DNA from: Mesolinea sp964536465
Lineage (GTDB): Bacteria; Chloroflexota; Anaerolineae; Anaerolineales; Anaerolineaceae
Reading direction: 5' to 3'
NCBI GenBank assembly: GCA_964536465.1
Contig: CAZHXQ010000099.1
Coordinates: forward strand, 1 to 5,919
DNA length: 5,919 bases
In this document: in pieces, positions 1 through 5,848 of the stretch
Numbering within the stretch: the first letter of the stretch is position 1
Layout: the number at the start of each line of letters is the position of its first letter
The notes under the pieces: generated by a model
Seen by the model: the letters and a program-made list of their open reading frames with translations, nothing else
The model's database searches: none
What the model was told of the DNA's origin: nothing
Position numbers and translations under genes: made by a program

Positions 1-325
1 TAAGAGGACGAGTCAAGGCCTGTAGCGTCGGCGTGGGTGCGCTGGTTGGGGTGGGAGATGGAACCGGCGTCGGTGGAATTTGTGTGATGGCGATTTGTGT
101 GCCCTGTGGGTTTACTACCAACTGAGTGGGCATGTTGAATTCTTCGATGATAGCCTGAGCGGTCATAGTGGCGTTGATGATTTGTTGATCGACGGGCAAA
201 GGCGTCCCAACTTGTTCGAGGAACTCAGGTGTTAAATCCGGAGCTTTTGAGGCCGATCGTTGGCAGCCACTAATCGCCAAAGCCAGGGCGATGAGCATGA
301 ACAAGATAATTGCTTTTTTCTTCAT
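1..325 (-). CDS. Putative secreted lipoprotein with Pro/Thr-rich spacer, N-terminal part only
   Basis: The reading frame starts at ATG 325 and stays open to the left edge, giving 108 full codons; the C-terminus lies outside the window. The N-terminus is a lipoprotein signal peptide: MKKK, a hydrophobic run from residues 5 to 18 (AIILFMLIALALAI), then the lipobox I-S-G-C with Cys21 as the expected lipidated residue. After a charged/polar stretch (residues 22-80, including a PEFLEQVGTPLPVDQQ segment) comes a Pro/Thr/Ser-rich spacer at about residues 83-100 (PPTPVPSPTPTSAPTPT). Such low-complexity spacers are common in extracytoplasmic proteins of Chloroflexota and usually tether a folded domain to the membrane. 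That domain is not visible, so no function is assigned. The start is well supported by an AAGGAGA Shine-Dalgarno five bases upstream. The gene is separated from the small gene upstream by a strong terminator, so it is probably its own transcription unit. Confidence 0.85.
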   Translation of the reverse strand, partial: MKKKAIILFMLIALALAISGCQRSASKAPDLTPEFLEQVGTPLPVDQQIINATMTAQAIIEEFNMPTQLVVNPQGTQIAITQIPPTPVPSPTPTSAPTPTLQALTRPL

Positions 326-330
326 AATAA

Positions 331-337
331 TCTCCTT
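331..337 (-). promoter_or_regulatory. Shine-Dalgarno of the lipoprotein gene
   Basis: On the minus strand AAGGAGA lies five bases before ATG 325. It fixes the start just ahead of the MKKK signal peptide. The same AAGGAGATTA string at the same distance from ATG precedes the 65-residue gene at 836. Confidence 0.85.
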
Positions 338-594
338 GCAATACAAATACTTCTTGTCCCTTTAGTTGCAATTCCAGTGCCAATTCGCGCGCAGATATTA
401 CCGCGCTTCTAAGCGCGGAGCGAATCGGAAGCGTTTGGGTTGAGACGTTTCTCTAAAATTTATGGATGCATTTATTCAAACTGCAACCTGGGAAATAACA
501 TCTGCCAACTTATTCCGCGTGGCAAAAGGTCTTTTGCAGGGTGGGATTGAGCACAGTAGTGCAAGTTGAGCATGGTTCAAAAGATATGTTAATA
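338..594. other. Intergenic region, leader and probable promoter zone of the lipoprotein gene
   Basis: No convincing gene is seen on either strand. The lipoprotein gene must be transcribed from here, because a strong terminator lies at 595-622. A weak minus-strand promoter candidate is TTGCAG (486-481), an 18-base spacer and TAAATT (462-457). It would leave a leader of about 125 bases containing the hairpin at 383-425. An imperfect dyad TGCCA-N12-TGGCA lies at 503-524 and could be a protein-binding site, but half-sites of five bases are weak evidence. A 35-codon open frame (ATG 462 to TGA 569, plus strand) has no ribosome binding site and is not called. Confidence 0.5.
383..425. repeat. Nested inverted repeat in the lipoprotein leader
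   Basis: The inner arms are CCGCGCTT (401-408) and AAGCGCGG (411-418), perfectly complementary around a two-base centre. The outer arms are ATTCGC (383-388) and GCGAAT (420-425). The left side carries a 12-base internal loop and the right side a single unpaired A. There is no T-run on either side, so it does not look like an intrinsic terminator. It sits 58 bases upstream of the lipoprotein start and could be a leader-RNA structure or a binding site; the sequence does not decide. Confidence 0.5.
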
Positions 595-622
595 AAAACA
601 CCCCGCTTAAGCGGGGTGTTTT
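595..622 (-). terminator. Intrinsic terminator of the 65-residue gene, perfect palindrome
   Basis: The arms AAAACACCCCGC and GCGGGGTGTTTT flank a central TTAA, making a perfect 28-bp palindrome. On the minus strand the G/C-rich stem is followed by TTTTTATT, the classic intrinsic terminator layout. It begins 17 bases after the TAA stop (641-639). On the plus strand the stem is also followed by TTTT, so it could work in both directions, although no plus-strand gene is seen to its left. Confidence 0.9.
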
Positions 623-638
623 GCATGTTCTAAATAGA

Positions 639-836
639 TTATTTCTTCTTCAAAACGGGTAGCCCGGAGGCCAGTTCCATTACTTCTTTGCCTTCAGGAA
701 CTTTTTCCACTTCCTGTCCTTTGCGGATATCGGTCGCAAAATAATATAATTCTGTTTCCTTACCGGAAGCACGTTTCACTTTTTTTACATGTAAAAAGTA
801 TTCTTTACCTTTTGAGTTTTTGAAGCTGTATGCCAT
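639..836 (-). CDS. Small Lys-rich conserved-type protein, 65 residues, function unknown
   Basis: The 65-residue product begins MAYSFKNSKGKEYFLHVKKV and ends in GLPVLKKK. It has 13 Lys and 2 Arg against 8 Glu and 1 Asp, so it is basic. It has no signal peptide, membrane segment or cysteine and should be cytosolic. The alternating polar/aromatic pattern (YFLHVK, ELYYFATDIR) followed by VPEGKEV and a GLPVLKK tail resembles small uncharacterised proteins I recall from cyanobacteria and Chloroflexota; that match is from memory, not a search. A fold of a few beta strands is plausible, and no function can be assigned. The frame continues upstream to a TTG at 914. The ATG at 836 is preferred because AGGAAGGAG precedes it at proper spacing and because the TTG at 914 is the first base of the -35 box. 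It has its own promoter and terminator, so it is probably monocistronic. Confidence 0.88.
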   Translation of the reverse strand: MAYSFKNSKGKEYFLHVKKVKRASGKETELYYFATDIRKGQEVEKVPEGKEVMELASGLPVLKKK

Positions 837-842
837 GTTAAT

Positions 843-851
843 CTCCTTCCT
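843..851 (-). promoter_or_regulatory. Shine-Dalgarno that decides the start of the 65-residue gene
   Basis: On the minus strand AGGAAGGAG ends six bases before ATG 836. It selects the 65-residue start over the upstream TTG at 914, which has no such site. Confidence 0.9.
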
Positions 852-885
852 ATTGGTGCCTGTTTCCACAAGCTTGACGAGAGGA

Positions 886-914
886 AGTGTAAACGCTAAC
901 GAGGGCTTTGTCAA
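886..914 (-). promoter_or_regulatory. Sigma-70 type promoter of the 65-residue gene
   Basis: On the minus strand a consensus -35 TTGACA (914-909) is followed by a 17-base spacer and the -10 box TACACT (891-886). Transcription would start near 879, leaving a 5' leader of about 43 bases that carries the Shine-Dalgarno. The promoter lies in the 112-base gap after the dinG stop, so the small gene need not depend on dinG read-through. Confidence 0.8.
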
Positions 915-920
915 TTATGC

Positions 921-939
921 TGTAGAGCGACCCTCTACA
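921..939. repeat. Inverted repeat between dinG stop and the downstream promoter
   Basis: Perfect seven-base arms TGTAGAG (921-927) and CTCTACA (933-939) surround a five-base centre. The repeat starts ten bases after the dinG stop codon and ends seven bases before the -35 box of the small gene. No T-run follows on the minus strand, so it is at best a weak or factor-assisted dinG transcript end. A binding site for a regulator of the small gene is the alternative. Confidence 0.5.
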
Positions 940-948
940 AGCACTGTC

Positions 949-3747
949 CTACAGACCGAGCCATCTGGCAGCATCTTCAGGGATGTTGAGGACGCTTCCC
1001 TGGACTGTGTTACACCGCGGCAACGACTCGATAAATAGCCTGCCATACTGCTTGCTCAGGATGCGTTTGTCTAAAATTACCACCACACCGCGGTCAGTCT
1101 GGGTACGGATCAGGCGGCCAAAACCCTGGCGGAAACGTAGAATGGCTTCAGGAAGCATATATTGATGGAAGGGATCCTCAAAACTTTCAGATCTGGCCGC
1201 CACGATTGGGTCGCTGGGGACGTCAAATGGCAGCTTGGCGATCACCAAAACCTGCAGCGCTTCCCCAGGCACATCCACTCCTTCCCAGAAGGAGCGGGTT
1301 CCCAACAAGACGGCGCGGGGGCTCTCCTTGAAGGTGTCAAGCAGCGCGGTGGCTGAGGCGCCTTCGCCCTGTTCGAACACCTGGATGTCTTCTTTCTGGA
1401 GAGCGTTCTGGATGTTTTGTGAGGTGCGCTGCAGCTGGGCATAGGAGGTGAATAAAACCAGCATTCTGCCACCGGTGGCGCGTGCCAGCCGAATGATGGT
1501 GTCGTCGATGGTTTTTTGATGTCCGTAATTATCAGAAGGCTCGGGAATGTCTTTTGGTATACAAACCAGGGCGGAGGTTTCGTAATCAAAGGGGGAGCCT
1601 ACCATCAGTTCGTGCGCGTCCGCCCCGTTCAATCTCAGCTTGAGATACTCAAACTCCTCGTGAGTGGTCAGGGTCGCCGAGGTGAGGATCACGCTGGCTT
1701 TTTCGTGCCAGAGATACTTTTCCATGAGGCTGCCAATATGCAAAGGCGCAACCTGAAGCGTCATGCGCAACTGCAGAGGATCAATTTCTACCCAATATAT
1801 CTGGTCATCAGCCGGGTTCATTGTCAGGTTTTCGAGCTGTGAATCGATTTCAGTGAGCGTCTGGGTCAGCCGCGCCAGCGAGCCAAAAACATCTTCGGCA
1901 TCATCAGGGTCGATACCATCGACACCCTGAACTGAATTGCGGATATTTCTGATCAGTTTCAGCAGCTCTTCCAGATTGGCTTTTGCCTGTTCCCAGGCGA
2001 TTTCGACCTCGAGCCAGGCTGGAATCATGCGGGTGGAGGGCAAAATACGGGTCTTTTGAGGGTAGGTGCCCAGCGGTTTACCTTCCCGCAGCTCCTCCAT
2101 GAGAAAGTCGAGGGCTTTGAAGTAAGCCGTCATGCAGGTATCAAAACGGAAGGCGCGTTCAGCAGCAGCTTGAACCGCCTGCAGCAGAAGCACCAGGTCA
2201 GCTGGCATCAATGCCGGACCAGCCACGCTGACCAGCCTGCCCAGCACGCCCTGCTGACTGGAACCCAGTTCACGTACAGTTCTGTTTATATCAACAGCAC
2301 GCAAACTGAAACTCATGGCATTAGTCGTTGCGGATTCAAGGTGGTGAGCTTCATCGACGATCAGGTAGTTAAATTCTGGCAAAACCTGGTTGTCTGCTGC
2401 GGCATCCGCCAGCAGCAGGGCGTGGTTGATCACCAGGATGTGGGAACTTTCTGCCGCCATGCGGGCTTTGTAAAAGGGGCAGCTACCCCCCATGCTTTTG
2501 AGACAATTCTCCAGTTTGCACCCTTCATCTTCGGCTGAAAGCCGCGACCAAACCAAGCGTTCTACCGGTCCGTTGAGGTTAATCTCGCGCCTGTCGCCGC
2601 TGTTGCTGCTTTGCAGCCAAACAAGCACTTTGGCGAGCACGCGCAGCTCATCGACGCTTTCAGGGCCTCGCCTGCGCATAAGCTTCAATCTACGTGGGCA
2701 GAGATAATTATTTCGCCCCTTGAGTACCGAGGCTCTCAGGTCGATACCCAGCGCCTGGATGAGATCGGGGATATCCTTTTCAATCAGCTGGTCCTGCAGG
2801 GCAATCGTGTTGGTCGAGATGACCACGCGTTCCCCGTTCTGTACTGCCCAATAGGCGGCGGGAATCAGGTAAGCCAGGGATTTACCCGTACCGGTTCCGG
2901 CTTCTACCATCAAATGATCGCCGCGATTGAGTGCCTGGCAGACCGCGCTGAGCATGTCTACTTGCTGACTACGGTGTTCAAAGTTGGGGTCATGCTTCGA
3001 AAAAGCTCCGCCGGGCTGCAGCGTGCCGGCGATCTCTTCACAATCCAGGGGCGTCAGGGTTTCACTGGGCTGCAGGCTTTTCAGGCGGGGAGCACGCTCA
3101 AAATTGACTGTCAGATCGTCGCCATCTTGATTAAGCCTGCGAGGCTGGATGCCCTGGTCTGCCAATGCTCTCAAAGTCCAGCGAAAAGGCAGATCGCCCT
3201 GCCAGCCCAGACCTTTGCTCAGGCGCAGGATCTCAGCCAAAAGATTTACAGGCAGATCCTCAATTTTTTTGACCAACTGCTGATAAACCTGCATGGTCGC
3301 CCGGGCGTCGTCAAGCGCTCGGTGTGCGTTCGTCAAGACAACCCCTAACTGGCTGGCCAACGAGCCGAGACCATAACGCGGGGCGGTCGGCATGAGCACG
3401 GCCGCCAGCTCGTAGGTATCGATGGTTGGGTTGTCTTTCAAAATATTGTATCGATGGAAAAAACTCAGGTCAAAGTCGATATTTTGACCGAGAATGATGC
3501 CGTCACCGATGAAATCATTGATTTCAGGCAGCACATCCACAATGAAAGGCGCGTTCATGACCATGCTGTTGGTGATGCCGGTCAGGTTGGTAATAAAGTG
3601 ATTGATCGGTTTGCGCGGGTTAATCAGTTTGGAATATTCAGCGACAACGCGGTTATTCTTGAACTTAATCGCGCCTATCTCAATAATTGAATCGTTTCTG
3701 GGGTCGAGACCCGTTGTTTCAATGTCCAGAGCTATAATTTCAGGCAT
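949..3747 (-). CDS. dinG: DinG-type protein: DEDDh 3'-5' exonuclease fused to Fe-S superfamily 2 DNA helicase
   Basis: The 932-residue protein has two parts. Residues 1-165 form a DEDDh exonuclease of the DnaQ/epsilon type: DIETTG (D8, E10), GQNIDFD (N89, D93) and HRALDDA (H142, D147). Residues about 255-932 form an XPD/DinG-family helicase: Walker A AGTGTGKS (283-290), DEAH (465-468), SATLT (690-694), GTRSFWEGVDVPG (816-828) and arginine-finger motif QGFGRLIR (874-881). Cysteines 350, 410, 415 and 423 sit between Walker A and DEAH, with C-x4-C-x7-C spacing for the last three. This is where DinG and XPD bind a 4Fe-4S cluster. The family unwinds DNA 5'-3' from single-stranded tails, including D-loops, R-loops and forked structures, in the cytoplasm. 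The start is firm because the first exonuclease motif begins at residue 8. No strong Shine-Dalgarno precedes ATG 3747. The length fits the exonuclease-fused Firmicutes-type DinG rather than the shorter E. coli type. No frameshift or missing core motif is seen. Confidence 0.96.
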   Translation of the reverse strand: MPEIIALDIETTGLDPRNDSIIEIGAIKFKNNRVVAEYSKLINPRKPINHFITNLTGITNSMVMNAPFIVDVLPEINDFIGDGIILGQNIDFDLSFFHRYNILKDNPTIDTYELAAVLMPTAPRYGLGSLASQLGVVLTNAHRALDDARATMQVYQQLVKKIEDLPVNLLAEILRLSKGLGWQGDLPFRWTLRALADQGIQPRRLNQDGDDLTVNFERAPRLKSLQPSETLTPLDCEEIAGTLQPGGAFSKHDPNFEHRSQQVDMLSAVCQALNRGDHLMVEAGTGTGKSLAYLIPAAYWAVQNGERVVISTNTIALQDQLIEKDIPDLIQALGIDLRASVLKGRNNYLCPRRLKLMRRRGPESVDELRVLAKVLVWLQSSNSGDRREINLNGPVERLVWSRLSAEDEGCKLENCLKSMGGSCPFYKARMAAESSHILVINHALLLADAAADNQVLPEFNYLIVDEAHHLESATTNAMSFSLRAVDINRTVRELGSSQQGVLGRLVSVAGPALMPADLVLLLQAVQAAAERAFRFDTCMTAYFKALDFLMEELREGKPLGTYPQKTRILPSTRMIPAWLEVEIAWEQAKANLEELLKLIRNIRNSVQGVDGIDPDDAEDVFGSLARLTQTLTEIDSQLENLTMNPADDQIYWVEIDPLQLRMTLQVAPLHIGSLMEKYLWHEKASVILTSATLTTHEEFEYLKLRLNGADAHELMVGSPFDYETSALVCIPKDIPEPSDNYGHQKTIDDTIIRLARATGGRMLVLFTSYAQLQRTSQNIQNALQKEDIQVFEQGEGASATALLDTFKESPRAVLLGTRSFWEGVDVPGEALQVLVIAKLPFDVPSDPIVAARSESFEDPFHQYMLPEAILRFRQGFGRLIRTQTDRGVVVILDKRILSKQYGRLFIESLPRCNTVQGSVLNIPEDAARWLGL

Positions 3748-3754
3748 GCTACAA

Positions 3755-3760
3755 ATTATA
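3755..3760 (-). promoter_or_regulatory. Candidate -10 box immediately before dinG
   Basis: The minus strand reads TATAAT (3760-3755), then seven bases, then ATG 3747. A start of transcription at the usual distance falls at about 3748, practically on the start codon, which would give a leaderless mRNA. No good -35 box is found 16-18 bases upstream and there is no TG extension, so the promoter is not proven. A second -10-like hexamer TATACT lies at 3771-3766, also without a clear -35. Confidence 0.4.
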
Positions 3761-3847
3761 CCTGCAGTATAGTGGCACCTCGGTTTTGATCCAGATTACT
3801 ACACCCGTCTGACCGATCGTAGCTGCTCTTGCTTTTAATTTGCTGCC

Positions 3848-3881
3848 ACCAGGCTGCATCACCAGGGACCGCGAGCCTGGT
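3848..3881 (+). repeat. Hairpin with short T-tail in the divergent region
   Basis: Arms ACCAGGCT (3848-3855) and AGCCTGGT (3874-3881) are perfectly complementary around an 18-base loop and are followed by TTT then G on the plus strand. The layout is like a weak plus-strand terminator or attenuator, but no gene on the plus strand lies upstream to be terminated. It may equally be a chance dyad or part of a regulatory leader. Confidence 0.35.
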
Positions 3882-4013
3882 TTTGCCCCAAAATATGAAG
3901 AGTAACTTAGAATAAGACCGAAGAGATTGACACAACCTGAGCAGGCGCGCCTAGCGAGGGCAGGCGTACAGCTGACGAATTCTTTGAAAAAAACAAGCAT
4001 CCTGTGAGAAATT

Positions 4014-4017
4014 GGAG
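4014..4017 (+). promoter_or_regulatory. Weak Shine-Dalgarno that favours ATG 4022 for the GH2 gene
   Basis: GGAG ends four bases before ATG 4022, a slightly short spacing. The alternative GTG start at 4004, in frame and six codons upstream, has no purine-rich site ahead of it. The conserved sequence begins well after both. Confidence 0.5.
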
Positions 4018-4021
4018 CTCG

Positions 4022-5803
4022 ATGACGGATATCAAAACCTATAAACTGACCACACCGTGGAAACCAGCCGAACCGATCCCCTGGCCAGAATATCCTCGTC
4101 CTCAGATGGCTCGTGATCATTGGCAAAACCTGAACGGCTGGTGGGACTATAGATTTCAGCATGAAGACTTGCCCAAACCGAGTAAGTTTGATGGCAAAAT
4201 CCTTGTCCCTTTTGCGCCTGAATCAGCTCTGTCGGGCGTTGAACGCGTATTACAACCAGACGAAAAACTCTGGTATCGGCGAGAATTTGACGTCAGCTAT
4301 TCCACCGAACAGGTGGTGATGCTGCATTTCGGCGCGGTCGATCACTCTTGTCAGGTTTGGGTCAATGGACAGTTGGTTGGTGACCACTGGGGTGGCTTCC
4401 TGCCGTTTAGTTTTGAGATCACGTCAGCGCTTAAAGAAGGACAGAATGAGCTGATCGTGATGGTTCAGGACCCCACAGAGGCGGCCCTGCATCAAAAAGG
4501 AAAACAACGCCTGCAGCCCGGCGGGATCTGGTACAGCTCGGTTTCGGGTATCTGGCAGACTGTTTGGCTGGAAGTTTTGCCCAAACTGCACATTCGCGCT
4601 TTGAAAATCACGCCGTCAGTCGATATGGGCACGCTGGAATTAAAGGTTGAAGTCAGCGACGATGCACTACAACAATCTTGCCAGGTTATCGCGACTGCCA
4701 GCTTTGAAGGCGAGGAAGCCGCTCGGGCAAGCGGCAGCGCAAAGAGCCAGCTGGTGCTCCATCTGCCTGATGCCAGGCTTTGGCACCCGGATCATCCTTT
4801 TCTTTATGACCTGGAAGTACGCTTGCTGGCAGGGGAAAGTCAAACAGACCAGGTGAGGAGCTACTTCGCCATGCGGAAATTTGGGAAAAGCAAGGATGAA
4901 AAGGGTCTCTGGCGCTTTACCTTGAACAACGAGCCGATATTCCAATATGGTCCGCTGGACCAGGGCTACTTCCCCGATGGCTTATATACGCCCCCTTCAG
5001 AAGAAGCGATGCTTTTTGACATTGAATATGCCAAAAAAATAGGCTGTAATATGATCCGCAAGCATGTCAAGGTCGAGCCTCTGCGCTGGTATCATGCCTG
5101 TGACAAATTAGGCATGATCGTCTGGCAGGATATGCCTAACGGCGGGCGCACCACCAAGGATGCTGTAGTCTTGTTTACTTTTACTTCAGGCATTCACCGC
5201 TATGACCAGCATCGCTTCAAGCGCTTTGGGCGCGAAGACCCACACAATCGCGAGCAGTTCCGCGCTGAACTGCAGGATATGATCGAGGTGCTCTACAATA
5301 GCCCTTGCATCGCCGTTTGGGTGCCATTCAATGAGAGTTGGGGGCAGTTCCAGGCTATTCGCATAGGTGATTGGGTCAAATCGCTCGACCCAACCCGCCT
5401 GGTGGACCACGCTTCGGGCTGGTTTGACCAGGGAGGCGGCGATTTCCAAAGCCGGCATGTTTATATTAAGAAGTTGAGCGCCCGAGTCGCCGACGAGCGC
5501 ATCCTGGCAGTGACCGAATTTGGCGGCTATACCATGCAAGTGGATGGACATGTTTATACCGAAAGCAAGCGTTTTGGCTACGGACATTACAGCAATTCGG
5601 CTGCGCTGACGACCGCCTATCTGAATCTGTTGGAAAAGCAAGTTAAGCCGCTCATAACTGAGGGTCTCTGCGCGGCGATCTATACACAAACCACTGATAT
5701 AGAGACGGAAATCAACGGCTTTCTGACTTACGACCGCAAGGTTGAGAAGATGGACGCCGCCATCTTGCGAAAAGCCCACCGCGAACTAATTGAGATGCTT
5801 TAG
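4022..5803 (+). CDS. Glycoside hydrolase family 2 protein (beta-galactosidase/beta-glucuronidase-like), cytoplasmic
   Basis: The product is 593 residues from ATG 4022. Domains follow the GH2 order. A jelly-roll sugar-binding domain (about 25-185) has LWYRREF, WVNGQLVG and GGIWYSSVSGIWQTVWLE. A short immunoglobulin-like domain follows (about 190-295). A TIM barrel (about 300-590) has FQYGPLDQGYFPDG, IRKHVKVEP, WQDMPNG and LDPTRLVDHASGW. The acid/base is expected at E438 in FNESWG (after N437) and the nucleophile at E499 in TEFGG; both come from family knowledge and both are present. GH2 enzymes hydrolyse terminal beta-linked sugars with retention of configuration. The substrate cannot be told: beta-galactoside, beta-glucuronide and beta-mannoside are all possible. 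There is no signal peptide, so it acts in the cytoplasm on imported sugars. It lacks the extra C-terminal domains of LacZ-size enzymes and matches the compact, roughly 600-residue GH2 subgroup. No transporter or regulator gene lies in view. A T-tailed terminator follows. Confidence 0.93.
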   Translation: MTDIKTYKLTTPWKPAEPIPWPEYPRPQMARDHWQNLNGWWDYRFQHEDLPKPSKFDGKILVPFAPESALSGVERVLQPDEKLWYRREFDVSYSTEQVVMLHFGAVDHSCQVWVNGQLVGDHWGGFLPFSFEITSALKEGQNELIVMVQDPTEAALHQKGKQRLQPGGIWYSSVSGIWQTVWLEVLPKLHIRALKITPSVDMGTLELKVEVSDDALQQSCQVIATASFEGEEAARASGSAKSQLVLHLPDARLWHPDHPFLYDLEVRLLAGESQTDQVRSYFAMRKFGKSKDEKGLWRFTLNNEPIFQYGPLDQGYFPDGLYTPPSEEAMLFDIEYAKKIGCNMIRKHVKVEPLRWYHACDKLGMIVWQDMPNGGRTTKDAVVLFTFTSGIHRYDQHRFKRFGREDPHNREQFRAELQDMIEVLYNSPCIAVWVPFNESWGQFQAIRIGDWVKSLDPTRLVDHASGWFDQGGGDFQSRHVYIKKLSARVADERILAVTEFGGYTMQVDGHVYTESKRFGYGHYSNSAALTTAYLNLLEKQVKPLITEGLCAAIYTQTTDIETEINGFLTYDRKVEKMDAAILRKAHRELIEML

Positions 5804-5821
5804 GTGAGCCAGGGGTGTCAG

Positions 5822-5848
5822 GTCCTGCCAAGCCGGGGGACTTTTTTT
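5822..5848 (+). terminator. Probable intrinsic terminator of the GH2 gene
   Basis: A short stem GTCC (5822-5825) with GGAC (5838-5841) is followed directly by seven T (5842-5848), starting 18 bases after the TAG stop. The T-run is convincing but the stem is only four Watson-Crick pairs, perhaps extended by one wobble. The position right after the gene supports the call. Confidence 0.5.

Larger units (their letters stand above)
3748..4021. other. Divergent intergenic region between dinG and the GH2 gene
   Basis: This region must hold both promoters. For the GH2 gene the plus-strand candidates are weak. One is TTGCCC (3883-3888) with a 19-base spacer and TAGAAT (3908-3913). The other is a consensus TTGACA (3927-3932) without a good -10 box 16-18 bases later. 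A ten-base perfect palindrome AGGCGCGCCT (3943-3952) falls downstream of that TTGACA and could be an operator. I saw no tRNA, no recognisable riboswitch and no repeat element. A minus-strand open frame crosses the region and ends at TAG 3751-3749, one base before the dinG ATG; it is not called as a gene because it begins inside the antisense of the GH2 gene and has no ribosome binding site. Confidence 0.5.

Noticed and set aside
462..569. 35-codon open frame on the plus strand, ATG 462 to TGA 569
   Set aside because: No Shine-Dalgarno precedes it, no convincing promoter is seen, and a frame this short is expected by chance.
2611..3348. 245-codon open frame on the plus strand
   Set aside because: It lies wholly antisense to the helicase part of dinG, whose motifs are unambiguous in the other strand. 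It shows no recognisable domain; it is a shadow frame.
3748..3800. SOS/LexA box upstream of dinG, expected from the E. coli gene
   Set aside because: Neither the CTGT-N8-ACAG type nor the GAAC-N4-GTTC type of site can be found before the start, so damage control of this dinG is not supported by the sequence.
5186..5779. 197-codon open frame on the minus strand
   Set aside because: It is antisense to the catalytic barrel of the GH2 gene, which carries clear catalytic motifs. No ribosome binding site or domain was noticed.
5815..5848. Small dispersed repeat (REP-like) starting GTGTCAGGTCC after the GH2 gene
   Set aside because: The string is suggestive of palindromic intergenic repeats, but no second copy exists in the window and the complementary arm is missing. 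It is treated as part of the terminator region.
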